From the NCBI GenBank assembly GCA_964577835.1, contig CAZOBN010000050.1, positions 1 to 21,807 on the forward strand: 21,807 nucleotides of DNA, in the 5' to 3' direction. How positions within the stretch are numbered: the stretch's first letter is position 1; each line of letters opens with the position of its first letter. Below are positions 8,472 through 15,068 of the stretch, in pieces. The stretch is from CAVVYA01 sp964577835 (lineage in GTDB: Bacteria; Pseudomonadota; Alphaproteobacteria; SMXQ01). Both the position numbers and the translations under genes were made by a program. The notes beneath the pieces are model-generated. The model did no database searches. It saw only the letters and a program-made list of their open reading frames with translations, and had not been told where the DNA came from.

Positions 8472-8643
8472 AACTGCGTCTATGCAGGCGGCGGCATCGC
8501 TGCGGTCTTCACCAACGAGGCGGGTGGGGTGGTCGAAACGCTAGCCTACGACCCCTGGGGCAAGCTCCGCGACAGGGTATTCAGTTGCTTATGGTGAGCG
8601 AGGAGTCAAAACGGTTTATAGCGTGCCTGTAGGGTTTGATTAG
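8472..8643 (+). pseudogene. Rhs/YD-repeat protein C-terminal remnant
   Basis: Two bases after the acyP stop codon, the frame from 8472 encodes about 34 residues. They end in FTNEAGGVVETLAYDPWGKL, the typical Rhs/YD-repeat motif just before the polymorphic toxin tip. There is no start codon. The frame ends at a TGA at 8595, but shifting +1 after about 8573 gives GYSVAYGERGVKTVYSVPVG, then Phe-Asp and a TAG at 8641. That looks like genuine coding sequence and may be the end of the toxin tip after a deletion or frameshift. Most of the Rhs gene is missing. It is followed at 8787 by a probable immunity gene. Confidence 0.7.
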
Positions 8644-8786
8644 GCCAGGCGCCACAGGAGAGGGGTTTCTTCATAGCGACCGCTTTCCCGAGGCAACCAT
8701 GACAGGCCCTGTTATTCTTACAGCTCTTGCTGTGTTTGCTCCTTGTATCGTTTAGAATCGAGCGTGCGGCGCCAGAAGAGGTAGGC

Positions 8787-9167
8787 ATGATGTCATCGTT
8801 CGATGAATATAAGATTGTGCCCTCTCAAAAGAAGAGTGAACTTGAACAATTTGCTTCCTGGTTTCATCAGGATTGGGAGCTTTTTTTCTCGGATTTCACG
8901 CAGGGCGCCGGCATGTACGTCGAGAGACTTCCGTCACACAGACGGGCGATATTGAGGAACGAAATAAGCGGATTTCTTGAGAGAAACGCGGAATCTTCGC
9001 CAGGAGACACAAAGAAGGCTTGGTACAAGCTGGGAGCCCAAGCTTGGCAAGCGATCAGGCAAGGCCTAAGTAACGAAATTATTGGATTCTGTCAGAGTGC
9101 ACTGGTGCGAAAAGTAGCGGTTTGGAGCCCAAAAAGACCGATTTACGCGCCAGTTTCGCGCCAGTGA
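8787..9167 (+). CDS. Probable CDI/Rhs-type immunity protein
   Basis: The 126-residue product (MMSSFDEYKIVPSQ...) has the motif QFASWFHQDWELFFSDF at about residues 21-37. Further on it has LPSHRRAILRNEISGFLE and WYKLGAQAW. The FHQDW core with a later helical LGAQ-W segment is what I associate with contact-dependent growth inhibition immunity proteins, which bind and block a cognate toxin tip. That is recognition from memory, not a search. The start at 8787 (or 8790) follows an AAGAGG-like ribosome binding site; the frame is open back to 8727. The last 30 residues (after about 9080) are unlike the family and may come from other DNA. Its place after the Rhs remnant supports the call. Codon use is AT-richer than in the neighbours. 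Confidence 0.6.
   Translation: MMSSFDEYKIVPSQKKSELEQFASWFHQDWELFFSDFTQGAGMYVERLPSHRRAILRNEISGFLERNAESSPGDTKKAWYKLGAQAWQAIRQGLSNEIIGFCQSALVRKVAVWSPKRPIYAPVSRQ
9100..9166. repeat. Imperfect inverted repeat at the end of the immunity gene
   Basis: CACTGGTGCGAAA at 9100-9112 pairs with TTTCGCGCCAGTG at 9154-9166, one mismatch in 13, around 41 bp. A direct repeat CGCGCCAG also occurs at 9146-9153 and 9157-9164. It overlaps the 3' end of the preceding ORF. It may be an insertion-sequence scar or a weak hairpin terminator; no transposase is present. Confidence 0.45.
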
Positions 9168-9246
9168 TTTAATCGGGACGACAGCACCGCGTCCGACTCG
9201 GGAAGGCAAGATTCGACGCGACCGCGCCCTACCAGCTTGCCGATGC

Positions 9247-9504
9247 TCAAACCGAACCTCCATGCTCACGACGCTCATGCATGAGGAGCGCAGTGAGGAC
9301 GCCGGAAAGAAACGTCAGTCCCGCGATCGATGCAATTGCCCACGCCAGTCCGAAAATGTCAGCGATGATTCCTGCGGAAAGAGCGCTGATCGCATAGCCC
9401 AGATCGCGCCAAAAGCGGTAGACGCTGAGCGAGCGCGCCCGCCAGCTCGGCTGCGACGCGTCGGACACGGCTGCACGATCACGAGCAGGCGATCCGGCGC
9501 TCAC
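9247..9504 (-). pseudogene. MFS transporter, internally deleted
   Basis: The C-terminal 65 residues read as the end of a major facilitator superfamily permease: DASQPSWRARSLSVYRFWRD, then LGYAISALSAGIIADIFGLA and a final hydrophobic helix. This matches the last two helices of MFS drug/metabolite exporters. A full protein needs about 400 residues; only 85 codons remain. A good start signal survives: AGGAGGAT before a GTG at 9504 (VSAGSPARDRAA...). The gene therefore seems to have lost its middle while keeping both ends. It follows the hydrolase pseudogene by 46 bp and would be the last gene of the minus-strand operon, perhaps once exporting its product. Confidence 0.65.
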
Positions 9505-9550
9505 GCCTATCCTCCTGGCGCGTGTCACACGAAACCAATATGCGGCGGGC

Positions 9551-10291
9551 TTATGCCGCAATCGTGCGTTTGCCCGCGTTCACGGCGCGGATTTCCGCAG
9601 CCTTTGGCGGAGCCGGCGGAATATCCGCCGTCATGGCCCGGACAAACTCCGCTTCGTCGGAAATCCGGAACGCGGCGTTGTGACGGCGCTCGAACCCGAT
9701 TGTGGAGGTAGGCTTGCCGCTCAAGCGCCTTCCGCACACCGAGCCGGAGTAGGCGCCGGGAAGAACTTCCAGGTAGTCCGGCTGGGCTTGCAGTAGTTGG
9801 ATGCTTCTGAAAAGCGTCCGCGCCTCCTCGGCCGCATCCGCCGCGAGTTCCGTTCTCCCCAGATCGCCCACCATCATCGTATGGCCTGTCAGTACGAACC
9901 AGGGCTCTTGCGCGCGCGTGTGGTCGGTAACGAGCAGGCACATGTGCTCGGGTGTATGTCCCGGCGTATGCATGATCTTCACCGTGACATTCCCAAGTTC
10001 GAGCACTTCTCCCTCGTGCACGCCCCTGAAGGGCCTGTCCGCGTCGGCGTTCGCGAACAGGATATACGGCGCGCCCGACGCACGGGCGAGCTCCGGGCCT
10101 GCGGACAGATGATCAGCATGGATATGGGTGTCGATCACCTACAGAATCCGCATCCCGGTCTCTTGCGCGGAACGCAGATATGGACCGACGTCGCCGACGG
10201 GATCGACCACCGCGCCGGCGGCCTTACCGCCGCACCCAAATAAATACGAGGCGGCGATGGGTTCGGCATGAAGAAACTGACGAAGGATCAT
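9551..10291 (-). pseudogene. MBL-fold metallo-hydrolase interrupted by an amber codon
   Basis: The frame from the ATG at 10291 encodes an MBL-fold hydrolase of 246 codons resembling persulfide dioxygenase/glyoxalase II-like enzymes. The metal motif is VIDTHIHADHLSAG, followed by IMHTPGHTPEHM. TGHTMMVGDLGRTEL has His where many relatives have the bridging Asp; I believe this variant is normal in this subfamily. Codon 51 is TAG (10139-10141), exactly where relatives have Tyr in LLYVLETHVHADH. A GTG right after it (10138) could restart translation but would lose the first beta strands. The ATG overlaps the stop of the upstream methyltransferase (ATGA). A single-base mutation or a sequencing error would explain the stop. 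Confidence 0.8.
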
Positions 10292-11091
10292 TGCGATCTC
10301 CCACTGCTCGCTGGTTTTACCATCGTGATCTCGATCGATTGCGCGCCCAGGCTGGCAGCCACGCGCCTAGTGTCGGTGTTCGCGCTTCCGGCAAAATAGT
10401 CGAAGCTGTGTAGCACTCGCACACCCGTGAACCCGGAGCTAGCGAAGAGGTCCAGATAGTCACTCTCGAGAGAGGCTCCGACGACGCATTCGGCCCACAA
10501 TTTAGGATCTGACCGGGCGCTTTCACTCACCGGCCGCCCCACTACGATATCGGCGATCTGTACGGCCCCGCCAGGCCGCAGCACGCGGAACAATTCGGAA
10601 AATGCCTTTTGCTTGTCCGGGACAAGGTTGAGCACGCCATTGCTCGTAATCACGTCAACGCTCGCATCGGCAAGCGGAATCGCTTCCGCGTTGCCGTCAA
10701 GGACCTCGATATTGTTCATGTCAGCCCGCGCGATATTGTGCCGGAGTTTCTCCAGCATCGCGGGCGTCATATCCAGGCTGATCACCTTTCCAGTGTTACC
10801 GACCAACCGTGCCGCGATGAGCGTATCGGTGCCGGCGCCCGCTCCAATGTCCAGCACACGATCACCGGGCCGTATCGCGTCGCTCCGGAACGGAAACCCG
10901 ACGCCCGCAAACGATTCGACCGCCGTGGGTGGAATGGAGTCGAGCAGCTCGGCTGGATAACCGACGAACAAGCACGCCGCGCGCCCGGTAGGGAAATGAA
11001 ACTGCTTCGATGGCATTCGAGCAACCTCGCTGTACATCTGTTGCACAGCCGCGAGGATTTGCTCCTTCGTGAAGCCCGTAATCGCAACCAT
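10288..11091 (-). CDS. ArsM-like SAM-dependent methyltransferase
   Basis: The 267-residue protein has a Rossmann methyltransferase fold with motif I VLDIGAGAGTDT at residues 79-90, the acidic SLDMTPAML at 105-113 and SNGVLNLVPDK at 150-160. The N-terminal MYSEVARMPSKQFHFPTGRA and the segment LWAECVVGAS (Cys202) resemble arsenite methyltransferases. True ArsM enzymes use three or four conserved cysteines, while only Cys40 and Cys202 are present here. Arsenic is therefore only one possible substrate. A GGGAGG ribosome binding site precedes the ATG by about five bases. It lies 11 bp after the anti-sigma gene and overlaps the hydrolase start by 4 bp, so it is part of the sigma operon. Confidence 0.82.
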   Translation of the reverse strand: MVAITGFTKEQILAAVQQMYSEVARMPSKQFHFPTGRAACLFVGYPAELLDSIPPTAVESFAGVGFPFRSDAIRPGDRVLDIGAGAGTDTLIAARLVGNTGKVISLDMTPAMLEKLRHNIARADMNNIEVLDGNAEAIPLADASVDVITSNGVLNLVPDKQKAFSELFRVLRPGGAVQIADIVVGRPVSESARSDPKLWAECVVGASLESDYLDLFASSGFTGVRVLHSFDYFAGSANTDTRRVAASLGAQSIEITMVKPASSGRSQ

Positions 11092-11102
11092 GGCGTCCTC
11101 CC

Positions 11103-11339
11103 TTAAAATTGGTCGAGCAGGGCTTTCAGGCGCTGTCGCAAGTTCGCGGGCGCATTTTTTTCGACAAGCTCGCGGACCTTTGCCCGCAATGCCTTTTCGA
11201 ACTCGGCGCGCGAATAGCAGCCGCGGCAGGCTTGCAGATGACCGTCGATCTCCGCGCGTTTTGCAGCGTCCATTTCCTCGTCGAGATAGGCGAAGAGGTG
11301 TGCGATCACCTCTTCGCAGCGCAATTGTTCGTCAGTCAT
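11103..11339 (-). CDS. RsrA-like zinc-binding anti-sigma factor
   Basis: The 78-residue soluble protein has Cys8, then His34-x3-Cys38-x2-Cys41 (HLQACRGC). The 26-residue step from the first Cys to the His, plus HxxxCxxC, is the zinc anti-sigma (ZAS) pattern. It equals the spacing in Streptomyces RsrA (Cys11, His37, Cys41, Cys44), which releases its sigma factor when thiols are oxidised. There is no transmembrane helix, so it senses a cytoplasmic signal. The start at 11339 (MTDEQLRCEE) is chosen because GAGGAA lies about seven bases before it; longer in-frame starts at 11345, 11354 and 11369 lack this. It overlaps the sigma gene's end by 8 bp, typical of coupled sigma/anti-sigma pairs. Confidence 0.85.
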   Translation of the reverse strand: MTDEQLRCEEVIAHLFAYLDEEMDAAKRAEIDGHLQACRGCYSRAEFEKALRAKVRELVEKNAPANLRQRLKALLDQF

Positions 11340-11925
11340 GAACATGTTCCTCATCGCGTTTGCGGGCAATCACGCCTGCCGCTTGCGCCTGATCCCACAA
11401 GGTCCGCTGAAGCAACGACCGTGCTCGGCTCAGCCGCGAGCGAACCGTGCCCACCGGCACGCTGAGCAGGTCCGCAGCCTCAACATAAGTGTAGCCCTCG
11501 ACTTCAACCAGGATGACGACGGCGCGAAAGCCCTCGGGCAGCGCGTCAAGCGCACGTTCTATGTCCTCGCGCAGAAGCTTATTCAGGAATTCACGCTCCG
11601 GGTTGCCCCACCAAAGCAGGAACGGTTGATGCAGCCGCTCGAACAAAGAGAACAGCTGCTCGGCGTCATCGGGCTTTTCCATGAGCTGTTCGCGCGCCGC
11701 ACGGCGATCGCTGATGAAGCAATTCGTCAGAATCCGGAACATCCACTTCTCGAAAGCTTGGCGGTCCGCCAGTTGGCCAAGACTGGCCCAAGCCTTCGTC
11801 ACCGCCTCCGAGACCAGGTCTTCGGCATCCGCCGAATTGCGTGTCAGGCGAAGCGCGGTGCCGTATAGCCGGTTCGTCAGCCGTTCGATCTCAGGACGGA
11901 AGAATGCGCGGTCGCCGTCATCCAT
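11332..11925 (-). CDS. ECF-family RNA polymerase sigma factor
   Basis: The 197-residue protein has sigma region 2 (LYGTALRLTRNSADAEDLVS, then EAVTKAWASL...FEKWMFRILTNCFISDRR) and region 4 (ALDALPEGFRAVVILVEVEG, then VGTVRSRLSRARSLLQ). It lacks regions 1 and 3, which defines extracytoplasmic-function sigma factors. With its RsrA-like partner it resembles the SigR/ECF12 group. The ATG at 11925 has a GAGAG ribosome binding site six bases upstream; the ATG at 11931 is too close to it. No matching promoter is seen directly upstream, so it is probably transcribed from the promoter before the methyltransferase gene at 12816, only 75 bp ahead. That would give positive autoregulation. Confidence 0.92.
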   Translation of the reverse strand: MDDGDRAFFRPEIERLTNRLYGTALRLTRNSADAEDLVSEAVTKAWASLGQLADRQAFEKWMFRILTNCFISDRRAAREQLMEKPDDAEQLFSLFERLHQPFLLWWGNPEREFLNKLLREDIERALDALPEGFRAVVILVEVEGYTYVEAADLLSVPVGTVRSRLSRARSLLQRTLWDQAQAAGVIARKRDEEHVHD

Positions 11926-12000
11926 GACCATCTCTCGGAATGCTGTCCGGTAGTTTTAACACTCGGGAAACCCGCTCATCGGAAAGCGACGCGATACGGC

Positions 12001-12816
12001 TCATTGCCTGACGCCCACCGCCATGAGGTATTCGCGCGGTACGCAAATGCCGAGTTCGGTGGAAAAGCCAGCGTGGAAGGCGATGAAATCGCGCTGCAAA
12101 TCGGCTCTCCGTGCTTCATCGAGATTCGCCGCCAGCGCTTTGGTCGGGCCGTAGGATGTCGAGAAGGTCAGCCAAGCGGCTTCAGCACTCGGCTCCCTAT
12201 AGAAGGACGTCCCCTTCTCGAACCGCAGATCGAATTTGTCCGCCAGCAATTCGCGTCCCCGCGCTTCTCTTCCCCATTCGAAAGGCGAAGGCGGCGCCGG
12301 TGTGGGCGGTGGGGGCATGTAGGGCTTCATCACCATGAACATCTTGAAAAGATTGCTGTCGGGCAGCCAGGCTGTGAACGCCACGCGTCCGCCTCGGCGC
12401 GTCACGCGTGCGAGTTCAGACGCCGCCGCTTCGGAGCGGCTCGCGAACATGATGCCACAGGTCGAGATCACGGCGTCGAACTGGCCGTCGGCGAATGGCA
12501 GATTCTCGGCGTCGCCAAGCTCATATTGAATGTTGAGATCTTCGACCTTGGCGCGTTCTCTGGCTGCAGCGATGAGATCCCGCGCGATATCCACGCCGAT
12601 CACATTAGCGCCCCGCCGCGCAACTAGACGCGAGGTCCAGCCCGTACCGGTCGCAAGGTCGAGAATCTTCTCGCGGGGCTGGGGATTCAGCCGCAGCACG
12701 CAGTGCTCGATCGAATCCGCGATGCCGCTGCTGATCTGGTCATAATTCGCCCCACCCGAACTCCAGACTGCGGATGGCTTTTCGTTGTGGGGCTGGATTG
12801 CCGCTCCCGTAGTCAT
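12001..12816 (-). CDS. Class I SAM-dependent methyltransferase (type 11)
   Basis: The 271-residue protein has motif I ILDLATGTGWTS at residues 51-62, VIGVDIARDLIAAAR as the post-I acidic loop and LGDAENLPFADGQFDAVIS as motif II. This is a UbiE/type-11 methyltransferase fold. The middle contains a Pro-rich loop (PPPPTPAPPSPFEWG) before the substrate-binding part. The substrate is unknown. An AGGTG-type ribosome binding site (GGAGGTGTAG) lies just before the ATG. It is the first gene behind the promoter-like repeat at 12849-12874 and is followed by the sigma gene. Its product is probably part of the response controlled by that sigma factor. Confidence 0.85.
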   Translation of the reverse strand: MTTGAAIQPHNEKPSAVWSSGGANYDQISSGIADSIEHCVLRLNPQPREKILDLATGTGWTSRLVARRGANVIGVDIARDLIAAARERAKVEDLNIQYELGDAENLPFADGQFDAVISTCGIMFASRSEAAASELARVTRRGGRVAFTAWLPDSNLFKMFMVMKPYMPPPPTPAPPSPFEWGREARGRELLADKFDLRFEKGTSFYREPSAEAAWLTFSTSYGPTKALAANLDEARRADLQRDFIAFHAGFSTELGICVPREYLMAVGVRQ

Positions 12817-12848
12817 CTACACCTCCATACCGATTGAGTGGCAGATAG

Positions 12849-12874
12849 GACGCAAGTCATCCCTGGAAAGTTCC
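12849..12874 (-). promoter_or_regulatory. ECF-type promoter copy 1 (GGAAC-N17-CGTC)
   Basis: On the minus strand, GGAAC (12874-12870) and CGTC (12852-12849) are separated by 17 bases, 33 bp before the methyltransferase ATG. The upstream base makes it GGGAAC-N18-GTC, close to the GGGAAT-N18-GTT consensus known for SigR. The whole region, GGAACTTTCCAGGGATGACT and onward to the CCACTCAATCGG downstream of the -10, is repeated before the gene at 13891 with only a few changes in the spacer. Recognition by the island's own sigma factor is inferred. Confidence 0.7.
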
Positions 12875-12984
12875 CGCTGGGCATTTCGAACCAGTTGTCA
12901 TTTTCGTCGTCTCCGGAACTCTAACTAAATCAATACCTTAGGGGACGGAAGGCAAGATTTATATCGTCCTCGTCGGTTCCAGTC

Positions 12985-13458
12985 CTATTTCTCGGTCACG
13001 ATATTGGGCTTTGTCTTGCCGACAATCTCGAACAGGTCTTTCTGCTCAACGGCGGGGACCTTGAACGTGTCTAGAGATTTCTGAAATTCGTTTGCCATCA
13101 CACGCCACTCCTCTTCGGTGATGTTCAGATGGGCGTGAGAGTCCATCATTCCTTTTCCGGTGTATTTGCAGGGGCCACCGGTCGCTTCGCAGATCATTTG
13201 CGAGACCTGGAATTTCAGATAGGGAGCAGGCGAAGATTCTCGCCCCGCGTTGATGGCGGGATTTGAGTTCAACGTCTTGTTGACCACGAGGCGGTTGATG
13301 AAGTCATCCACCACGACCGTGATGCCTTTGAGCCCACCCAGCCGCTCATAGAGGGGCACCTTCGTCGCGGCCTGCCCCGCCAATGCCACGGGGGCAACGA
13401 AAGTACCTGCCATAAATGCGATGGCCGCTATGGCCTTGATCAAAGTTTTCACCTTCAT
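12985..13458 (-). CDS. Exported group 1 truncated haemoglobin
   Basis: The globin part (from about residue 36) matches group 1 truncated haemoglobins: PLYERLGGLKGITVVVDDF, then QMICEATGGPCKYTGKGMM and SHAHLNITEEEW, with His108 as the likely proximal haem ligand. Residues 1-28 are a signal peptide (KTLIKAIAAIAFMAGTFVAP, cleavage after VALA), so the mature protein should be periplasmic. This is unusual for a family that is mostly cytosolic. Two extra cysteines (90 and 97) could form a disulfide. The start is uncertain: AAGGAG touches the ATG at 13458 but is six bases before a GTG at 13452, which may be the true start. Roles in NO, O2 or sulfide chemistry are possible. It may be co-transcribed with the gene at 13604. 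Confidence 0.82.
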   Translation of the reverse strand: MKVKTLIKAIAAIAFMAGTFVAPVALAGQAATKVPLYERLGGLKGITVVVDDFINRLVVNKTLNSNPAINAGRESSPAPYLKFQVSQMICEATGGPCKYTGKGMMDSHAHLNITEEEWRVMANEFQKSLDTFKVPAVEQKDLFEIVGKTKPNIVTEK

Positions 13459-13603
13459 CTCCTTCAGCGAGTGGGAGCCATTAAGCCCGTTCAGGGCTCC
13501 AAGTGTGGAAGTCTAACGACTCGGCTACAGCACGCGGCATTGTTGAGCGCGTCCGGGTGAGCTTGTTGCCAGGCGGTTTTTCGGATGAGGTACTTATGCC
13601 GCG

Positions 13604-13891
13604 CTACGCGCGTTCATAAATCCGGACTTCTGGATCGGCTAAAAGCCAAGGCTCTAGTGCCGGCACGACGTCTCTCTGAAACAGCGTACTCCTGAGATAG
13701 CTCTCAGCATGTGCTTTCGAGTTGAAGCCATGAAGTACCTGCATGTCTTCTGCCCTTATGAGCAGGTCCTTCGATTCGGCGCCTGGGGCGTGGGATAGAA
13801 AGGGCTGCAGATACTTTTTATACACGCCGCCTGCTTGCGCCCGGTTCTCTGGAGCAATCTTCAGAGTGATTTCAAGAAATGCCTTCGTCAT
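13604..13891 (-). CDS. Small dimeric alpha/beta-barrel (ABM-like) protein
   Basis: The 95-residue product begins MTKAFLEITLKIAPENRAQA and contains DLLIRAEDMQVLHGFNSKAH followed by AESYLRSTLFQRDVVPAL. The beta-alpha-beta-beta-alpha-beta layout and length suggest an ABM/Dabb-type dimeric barrel. Such proteins act as small monooxygenases, haem- or ligand-binding proteins, or stress proteins. I do not recognise a precise family. An AGGAG ribosome binding site lies five bases before the ATG, and the second promoter-like repeat lies 39 bp upstream. It is followed by the haemoglobin gene 145 bp downstream on the same strand. Confidence 0.65.
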   Translation of the reverse strand: MTKAFLEITLKIAPENRAQAGGVYKKYLQPFLSHAPGAESKDLLIRAEDMQVLHGFNSKAHAESYLRSTLFQRDVVPALEPWLLADPEVRIYERA

Positions 13892-13929
13892 TTTTTGCTC
13901 CTATTCAATTCCGATTGAGTGGCAGATAG

Positions 13930-13955
13930 GACGCAAGCCATGACTGAAAAGTTCC
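13930..13955 (-). promoter_or_regulatory. ECF-type promoter copy 2 (GGAAC-N17-CGTC)
   Basis: GGAAC (13955-13951) and CGTC (13933-13930) on the minus strand are again 17 bases apart, 39 bp before the ATG at 13891. The surrounding 45 bp are nearly identical to the copy at 12874. The -10 side (TTGCGTCCTATCTGCCACTC) is unchanged, while differences fall in the spacer and upstream flank. This pattern fits selection on a shared promoter, though a recent duplication is also possible. Confidence 0.7.
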
Positions 13956-14230
13956 TGTCGGCCCGGATAAGAGGTGCCCGCTTGGCTGGAGCTAAGACCG
14001 TAAGGATTTGGACGCCGGAAGTGCCCGGGCAATTGTTTTGCAAAGAGCTGAACGTTAGCGCGAAGGCGCCTAACCCAATTTCGGTTAGTCACTCATTCGG
14101 ATCTCGCGCCAGCGGGCAAAGAGTTGTTTCAGCCAGTGTCGAATAACCATGATCTGATGAAGAAATTTTGAGCGACGACGCGACTCTGTCGCACGCGTGG
14201 TCAGCGCCATGCTGGCACCCGCCAGGCCTG

Positions 14231-14329
14231 CCCAAGCCCCAGGTCGCCCGCGTGATCCAGATCCCGGGCGAATACCGCCCCGACGAGACGGAAGTGCCGC
14301 CGGGCTTCAAGATATTGCCGAGCGTTTAG
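14231..14329 (+). pseudogene. acyP 3'-end fragment (right direct repeat)
   Basis: This is a 33-codon copy of the acylphosphatase C-terminus ending in PPGFKILPSV and TAG, 96% identical to 8371-8469. There is no start codon and none of the catalytic residues. It is joined directly to the lipB 3' flank, so it marks the ancestral acyP-lipB junction. The preceding 339 bp (13892-14230) hold the second promoter repeat and otherwise no gene I can support. Confidence 0.9.
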
Positions 14330-14345
14330 GCAGCCGGGCGGTAGT

Positions 14346-15068
14346 TCAGCCGAAGACCTCGCCGAAGCTCGCCTTCAGGGCCGCATCCGCATCGGCCATG
14401 GTGGCCTCGATGCCGAGCGCCGCGAGAGACGTAACGCCGTGCTCGCGGATGCCGCAGGGCACGATGCCGGCGTAATGGCCGAGGTCGGGCGCCACGTTGA
14501 CGGCGATGCCGTGATAGCTCACCCAGCGCCGCACGCGGACGCCGATGGCGGCGATCTTGTCTTCCCGCGCGCCGAGCACCGCGTCGCCGCCGGGCCGCGC
14601 CACCCACAGGCCGATGCGGCCCGCGCGCCGCTCGGCCCGGACGCCGAAGCGGGCCAGCGCCCGGATCGCCCACTCTTCCAGATCGGCCACATAGGCGCGC
14701 ACGTCCTCGCCGCGGCGCTTGAGGTCGAGCATGACATAGACCACCCGCTGGCCGGGACCGTGGTAGGTGAACTGGCCGCCGCGCCCGGTGCGGTAGACCG
14801 GCAAGCCCATGCTGTCGATCAGGTCCGCTTCGCTGGCGCTGGTCCCTGCCGTGTAGAGCGGCGGGTGCTCGATCAGCCAGATCAGTTCCGGGGCGGTTCC
14901 GGCGCGGATCGCCGCGACCCGCTCTTCCATCGTTGCCACGGCTTCGTCATAGGGCAGCAGGCCCGGCGCCGTGCGCCATTCGGGGGCGACCGGGGACTGG
15001 GCGGCGAACGCCGCCGGAACGGCGGAACCGAAGCTTTTCATTGGCATATCGGGCAAAAGCGGTACCAT
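14346..15068 (-). CDS. lipB: Octanoyl-[acyl carrier protein]:protein N-octanoyltransferase
   Basis: LipB moves octanoate from acyl carrier protein to the lipoyl domains of 2-oxoacid dehydrogenases and GcvH, the first step of lipoate synthesis. With the start at 15068 the protein has 240 residues. It shows the family motif RGGQFTYHGPGQ at 96-107, the catalytic Lys171 in KIAAIGVRV and the catalytic Cys205 in GIVPCGIREHGVTSL. The frame is open further upstream but runs through the tRNA gene, so later ATGs at 15068, 15047 or 15041 are the candidates; none has a well-spaced ribosome binding site. It is transcribed towards acyP, with the island's right repeat 17 bp past its stop. Confidence 0.94.
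   Translation of the reverse strand: MVPLLPDMPMKSFGSAVPAAFAAQSPVAPEWRTAPGLLPYDEAVATMEERVAAIRAGTAPELIWLIEHPPLYTAGTSASEADLIDSMGLPVYRTGRGGQFTYHGPGQRVVYVMLDLKRRGEDVRAYVADLEEWAIRALARFGVRAERRAGRIGLWVARPGGDAVLGAREDKIAAIGVRVRRWVSYHGIAVNVAPDLGHYAGIVPCGIREHGVTSLAALGIEATMADADAALKASFGEVFG

Larger units (their letters stand above)
8470..14230. mobile_element. Accessory genomic island inserted between acyP and lipB
   Basis: This 5.76-kb stretch lies between direct repeats of the acyP 3' end. It differs from its surroundings: lower GC in 8600-9170 and 12830-14170, several broken genes (Rhs remnant, amber-interrupted hydrolase, deleted MFS transporter), and a regulatory module unrelated to the flanking housekeeping genes. 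No integrase, transposase or resolvase was found, so the insertion mechanism is not visible. Site-specific integration into the acyP 3' end with regeneration of the gene, or recombination of a circular intermediate carrying that end, would both give this structure. Confidence 0.75.

Noticed and set aside
8699..8755. 18-codon hydrophobic ORF (MTGPVILTALAVFAPCIV) between the Rhs remnant and the immunity gene
   Set aside because: Only a weak ribosome binding site, and no supporting feature; it may be the vestige of a signal peptide, but it cannot be supported.
12849..13955. General stress (EcfG) promoters instead of a dedicated ECF promoter
   Set aside because: EcfG sites are GGAAC-N16-17-CGTT, and both copies have CGTC. 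Control by EcfG is not excluded, but the local sigma gene is the simpler explanation.
14197..14475. Plus-strand ORF across the acyP fragment and lipB end
   Set aside because: It reads the acyP copy out of frame and then runs antisense to lipB; no similarity pattern.
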